From NCBI GenBank assembly GCA_964423985.1, contig CAYRGE010000025.1, positions 1-8,255 on the forward strand: 8,255 bases of DNA, read 5' to 3'. The notes beneath the pieces are model-generated. The model searched no databases. It saw nothing but the letters and a program-made list of their open reading frames with translations, and was not told the DNA's origin. Positions within the stretch are counted from its first letter, which is position 1. Each line of letters begins with the position of its first letter. This DNA comes from CAYRGE01 sp964423985 (GTDB taxonomy: Bacteria > Patescibacteriota > Minisyncoccia > Phycocordibacterales > CAYRGE01). This document shows positions 5,157 to 8,255 of the stretch, piece by piece. A program made the position numbers and the translations under genes.

Positions 5157-7853
5157 ATGCCTCCATTCAATAACTTCACAACAAAAGCACGGGAAGTAAT
5201 CCGAAAATCACACGAACTTGCCATTGAGCGAGGGCAAAACCAAGTGAGTCCTATGCATCTTATCGTTGCTCTTTTGCTACAAGAGGAAAGTCTTATTGTT
5301 TCAATCCTTGAAAAGATGGAGGTTGACACTGAACTTCTAATTAATTCTCTTCTTGAAAAAATAGAAACGAACGATACTTCAAATGTATTATCACCATCAT
5401 ATCAAGTCTATGTTACTCAAGAATTCGGGCAAACACTTGAAGAAAGTGGGAAAATCGCAAACAAACTTGAGGATGAGTTTATATCCACAGAGCATATATT
5501 AATTGCTATTATTAGCACAAACAACGAGGCCAGAGAAATACTTTCTCGTTTTCGTATAAACAAAAATTCAGTTGTTTCCGTGGTAAAAGAGCTAAAAAAA
5601 GAAGGGATACCAACCCCTGATAAACAGCAAAAGTTTAAGGCAATTTCAAAATACACAAGAAACCTTACAAATCTTTCAAGAGAAGATAAACTGGATCCTG
5701 TAATAGGTCGTGATGCTGAAATTAATCGTATTATGCAAATATTATCGCGACGCACCAAAAACAACCCAATACTTATTGGCGAAGCTGGGGTTGGTAAAAC
5801 AGCGGTGGTAGAGGGTTTAGCTAATAGAATGGCAAAAGGTGATATTCCTGAATCTCTAAAAAACAAAGAACTTGTTTCTCTTGATCTCGGGTCTCTTGTT
5901 GCTGGAACAAAATATAGAGGTGAATTTGAGGATAGATTGAAAAAAATAATGAAGGAAATTGAACAAGCTGATGGAAAGATAATTTTGTTTATTGATGAAA
6001 TTCATACAATTGTTGGAGCAGGCGCTGCAGAAGGTTCAATTGACGCTTCAAATATGCTAAAACCAGCTCTTGCTAGAGGAGAATTGCGTGCAATAGGAGC
6101 AACAACACTAAAAGAATATCAAAAATATATTGAACGAGACCAGGCACTCACAAGGCGATTTCAACCTGTTCATGTTAATGAACCATCGCTTGAAGATACT
6201 ATTGCTATTCTTCGAGGACTTAAAGAAAAATATGAAATATATCACGGTGTGAGGATTACAGATGATTCCATTGTTGCAGCAGTGCATTTAAGTAGTCGCT
6301 ATATAACAGATAGGTTTCTACCAGATAAAGCAGTAGATCTTATGGACGAAGCGGCTTCATATTTGCGTCTTTCTCTTGAAAACAAGCCACCTCTTCTTGA
6401 AGAAACACATAGACGAATTGTTCGCCTTGAAATTGAAAAGGAGGCGCTTAAAAAAGAAAACCTAGAAAGCAAGAGGGGTTCCACAGCAAAAATAAGAACA
6501 AGAAAAATTGACAAAGAAATTGCTGATTTGCGTGAAAAAACACGCGAACTTGAGCTTAAGTGGAAAAACGAAAAAGAACTTCTTGTTGGTATGCGTACGA
6601 TTAAAAAAGAAATTGAGGCGCTTAGGCTTGAAGCAGAAACTGCTGAGGCGAGTTCAGATCTTACCAGAGCGGCTGAAATTAGATATGGGGAAACGCCAAA
6701 ACTTGAAAAAGAACTAAATACTAAAAGCAAAAAACTTAAAAAACTTCAACGATCTCGTAAAATACTAAAAGAAGAAATAACTGAAGAAGATATTGCATCT
6801 ATTGTTTCGCGTTGGACGAATATTCCAGTCACAAAAATGCTTGAAGAAGAAGCGGAAAAACTTGCACGAATGAAAAATAAACTCGGGGAAAGAGTAATAG
6901 GACAAGAAAATGCAATCTCAAGAATTTCTGATGCTGTTAAGCGTTCTCGTGTTGGAATAGCAGACCCAGACAAACCCATTGGTTCTTTTATTTTCCTAGG
7001 ACCAACAGGTGTTGGAAAGACGGAACTATCAAAGCAACTTGCAAAATTTATGTTCAATAGTGAACAATCACTCATTAGAGTTGATATGTCTGAATATATG
7101 GAAAAACATGCTGTCTCAAAAATAATTGGCTCCCCACCAGGTTATGTTGGGCACGAAGAAGCAGGTTCATTGACGGAAATAGTGAGACATCGCCCATATT
7201 CTGTCTTGCTGTTTGATGAAATTGAAAAAGCCCATCCCGAAGTGTTTAATATACTACTACAAGTACTTGATAACGGCAGACTAACCGACGCCAAGGGTCG
7301 TACTATAAATTTCAAAAATACAGTTATAATAATGACATCAAACATAGGCTCCGAATATATTGACAAGGTGCAATCTGTTGGTTTTGCAAATGAAAATAAT
7401 CAAGACTTTGGGCTTGAAAAAGCAAAGCAAAAAGTGCTGGATAATTTAAAGGATTACTTCAGGCCAGAATTTTTAAATAGAGTTGATGAGATAATTGTAT
7501 TTAATATACTTTCTTCTAGTATTATTGAAAAAATAGTAAAAATACAAATTAATCTTATAAAAGACCGCCTAAAAGACAAAGAAATAACGCTTGAAATCAG
7601 TGAAGAAGCGATATCATATCTTTCAAAAGAAGGTTATGAACCTAAGTATGGAGCAAGGCCACTAAAAAGACTGCTTCAAACAAGAATACTGACTCCTGTT
7701 GCAAACCTTATGATTGCAAAAAAAATAGTACCTGGTGGGAAAATAGCTGTATTTATGAATAAAAAGGAAATGGTCATTGAGGTAGTAAAAAATAAGCGCA
7801 ATACTCGCAAAAAACAAGCTATTAAAAAAGGAGCGAAGTTAGGGGTATCATAA
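5157..7853 (+). CDS. clpB: ClpB-type AAA+ unfoldase/disaggregase with a ClpC-like VGF loop
   Basis: 898-residue cytosolic Hsp100 ring ATPase that threads proteins through its pore. Domains in order: Clp N-domain (about 5-145, two repeats); AAA-1 with Walker A GEAGVGKT (208-215), pore-loop KYRG (Tyr253), Walker B LFIDE (Asp280, Glu281) and TRRF (332-335); a long coiled-coil middle domain (about 410-545) with ClpB-like ELKWKNEKELL and EIRYGETPKLEKEL; AAA-2 with GPTGVGKT (615-622), pore-loop GYVG (662-665), Walker B LLFDE (684-688), and sensor-2 GARPLKR (832-838). The long middle domain and overall similarity point to ClpB, which rescues aggregates with DnaK. Yet residues 730-752 carry an insertion with VGF (741-743), exactly where ClpC has its ClpP-docking loop and classical ClpB has none. 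It may therefore be able to feed a ClpP protease. A basic tail (about 877-894) ends the protein. The start matches the family N-terminus. Ends with TAA; it appears to be its own transcription unit. Confidence 0.95.
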   Translation: MPPFNNFTTKAREVIRKSHELAIERGQNQVSPMHLIVALLLQEESLIVSILEKMEVDTELLINSLLEKIETNDTSNVLSPSYQVYVTQEFGQTLEESGKIANKLEDEFISTEHILIAIISTNNEAREILSRFRINKNSVVSVVKELKKEGIPTPDKQQKFKAISKYTRNLTNLSREDKLDPVIGRDAEINRIMQILSRRTKNNPILIGEAGVGKTAVVEGLANRMAKGDIPESLKNKELVSLDLGSLVAGTKYRGEFEDRLKKIMKEIEQADGKIILFIDEIHTIVGAGAAEGSIDASNMLKPALARGELRAIGATTLKEYQKYIERDQALTRRFQPVHVNEPSLEDTIAILRGLKEKYEIYHGVRITDDSIVAAVHLSSRYITDRFLPDKAVDLMDEAASYLRLSLENKPPLLEETHRRIVRLEIEKEALKKENLESKRGSTAKIRTRKIDKEIADLREKTRELELKWKNEKELLVGMRTIKKEIEALRLEAETAEASSDLTRAAEIRYGETPKLEKELNTKSKKLKKLQRSRKILKEEITEEDIASIVSRWTNIPVTKMLEEEAEKLARMKNKLGERVIGQENAISRISDAVKRSRVGIADPDKPIGSFIFLGPTGVGKTELSKQLAKFMFNSEQSLIRVDMSEYMEKHAVSKIIGSPPGYVGHEEAGSLTEIVRHRPYSVLLFDEIEKAHPEVFNILLQVLDNGRLTDAKGRTINFKNTVIIMTSNIGSEYIDKVQSVGFANENNQDFGLEKAKQKVLDNLKDYFRPEFLNRVDEIIVFNILSSSIIEKIVKIQINLIKDRLKDKEITLEISEEAISYLSKEGYEPKYGARPLKRLLQTRILTPVANLMIAKKIVPGGKIAVFMNKKEMVIEVVKNKRNTRKKQAIKKGAKLGVS

Positions 7854-7895
7854 GTTTTACAACGGCAATTTATTTACCAATAAGCACAAAACCAA

Positions 7896-7952
7896 CTCGT
7901 CTTTGCGAGAAGTGGAGCAGTAGTGGAACGACGAAGCAATCCAGAGTTGTTG
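7896..7952 (+). repeat. Interspersed repeat copy C
   Basis: 7899-7939 matches the reverse complement of 4836-4876 (38 of 41 by eye), and GAAGCAATCCAGAGTTGTTG at 7933-7952 is identical to 4790-4809. Copy C thus joins the longer module, seen inverted in the right arm of copy B, to the GAGTTGTTG tail shared with copies A and B. CTCG..CGAG (7896-7909) and TTGC..GCAA (7903-7939) can pair. The 42 bp between the clpB stop and this copy hold no clear terminator, so the hairpin might serve as the 3' end of the clpB transcript. That role is inference. Confidence 0.68.
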
Positions 7953-7999
7953 CGTCGGAGTTAAAACTAAAAAGAAAGACACTAAACGCGGAAGAAAGA

Positions 8000-8186
8000 A
8001 TTGGGTCGAACCCCTGCGAGAGTGGGTTATGGATACGAAACAAGCCACTTTTTTGTCCTCATCCACGGATTTGCAAGCAATCCGCTCCTTCGTACAAAAA
8101 ATTGGAACGAACCCTCGGGTTCTAGACAAAACCGCCCACTTTTCCGTGCCGTCGCCCTGCCATTTTGTCGCTACGCGACGGGCTTC
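8000..8186. repeat. Pair of degenerate direct repeats of about 90-100 bp with internal hairpins
   Basis: Unit 1 (8000-8091) and unit 2 (8101-8186) share anchors in the same order: ATTGG (8000, 8101), CGAACCC (8007, 8108), GGGTT (8024, 8117), CCACTTTT (8045, 8136), and a CTTC end (8088-8091, 8183-8186). Each has a hairpin before its end with different sequence: GGATT (8067-8071) with AATCC (8079-8083) in unit 1, and GTCGC-TAC-GCGAC (8167-8179) in unit 2. Near its start each also has CGAACCC facing GGGTT in hairpin position. TTTTTTGT (8049-8056) and ACAAAAAA (8094-8101) form an outer 8-bp stem. GC content at 8101-8220 is about 59%, far above the neighbouring genes. A frame open from 8001 to the window end lacks any recognisable protein feature and is not called. 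Confidence 0.5.
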
Positions 8187-8255
8187 TTTTGCTTTTTCCG
8201 CGCCTCAGGCGGAGGGTGGCGTTGCCCTCACTTCTTCCGAAGTATCTGTTTGTGA
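8187..8255. other. GC-rich, hairpin-prone non-coding tail up to the window edge
   Basis: Short inverted repeats follow one another: GCC-TCA-GGC (8202-8210), GAGGG (8212-8216) with CCCTC (8225-8229), and ACTTC-TTCC-GAAGT (8230-8243). They may continue the structured repeat block beginning at 8000, whose right boundary is not visible. No gene, tRNA or terminator is recognised. Confidence 0.35.

Noticed and set aside
7857..8129. Minus-strand open frame of 90 codons after clpB.
   Set aside because: It crosses repeat copy C and the direct-repeat block and shows no domain or credible start signal.
8000..8130. GTCGAACCCC and GAACCCTCGGGTTC resemble the T-arm region of a tRNA.
   Set aside because: On neither strand could I fit a 5-bp stem with a 7-nt TTCRANN loop joined to an acceptor stem, and no anticodon arm is found at the expected distance.
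8001..8255. Open frame of 84 codons reaching the right edge.
   Set aside because: Its sequence is dictated by the repeat units and hairpins, the composition is odd (rich in Arg, Phe, Pro, Cys), and there is no start signal. It would need homologs with protein-like substitution patterns to be revived.
1..8255. CRISPR array, transposase gene or recoded UGA.
   Set aside because: No regularly spaced identical repeats with unique spacers, no recombinase-like frame, and TGA acts as a normal stop at 4661-4663.

Overview
The window is AT-rich bacterial DNA that looks like a chromosome piece from a Patescibacteria/CPR-type (Parcubacteria-like) organism. That assignment is inference. It rests on a reduced 600-residue alanyl-tRNA synthetase, a membrane-anchored trypsin-fold protein of a type I associate with these genomes, single genes separated by repeat-bearing spacers, and a general lack of Shine-Dalgarno sequences. 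TAA, TAG and TGA all serve as stops, so the standard bacterial code applies and UGA is not reassigned.

Layout. (1) 1-286, minus strand: an internal piece of a type I restriction HsdR subunit. It runs off the left edge and has lost everything upstream of a characteristic IEEGFILDVL segment, so it is probably a decayed remnant. A bidirectional hairpin sits at the break. (2) 382-2184, minus strand: alaS, encoding a compact AlaRS that keeps the aminoacylation core and editing domain but lacks the C-terminal C-Ala region. (3) 2185-2304: divergent promoters whose -10 boxes lie 9 and 7 nt from the start codons, which predicts nearly leaderless mRNAs. (4) 2305-3549, plus strand: a NifS/IscS-type cysteine desulfurase. 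(5) 3704-4663, plus strand: a one-pass membrane protein with an HtrA/trypsin-like domain whose catalytic His appears replaced by Asn. (6) 4664-5156: a 493-bp spacer with several copies of a palindromic interspersed repeat, a perfect 15-bp AT inverted repeat and the clpB promoter. (7) 5157-7853, plus strand: a ClpB-type AAA+ unfoldase with a long coiled-coil middle domain and, unusually, a VGF tripeptide where ClpC carries its ClpP-docking loop. (8) 7854-8255: no convincing gene, another copy of the interspersed repeat, and a GC-rich pair of degenerate direct repeats with hairpins.

The intact genes are housekeeping: tRNA charging, sulfur mobilisation (plausibly for tRNA thiolation, as no ISC or SUF partner is in view), envelope or protein quality control, and protein disaggregation. 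Each appears to have its own promoter rather than sharing an operon. I do not see an obviously new multi-gene system. The most unusual signals are the hybrid ClpB/ClpC features, the degenerate protease, the broken hsdR, the leaderless divergent promoters and the structured repeats.
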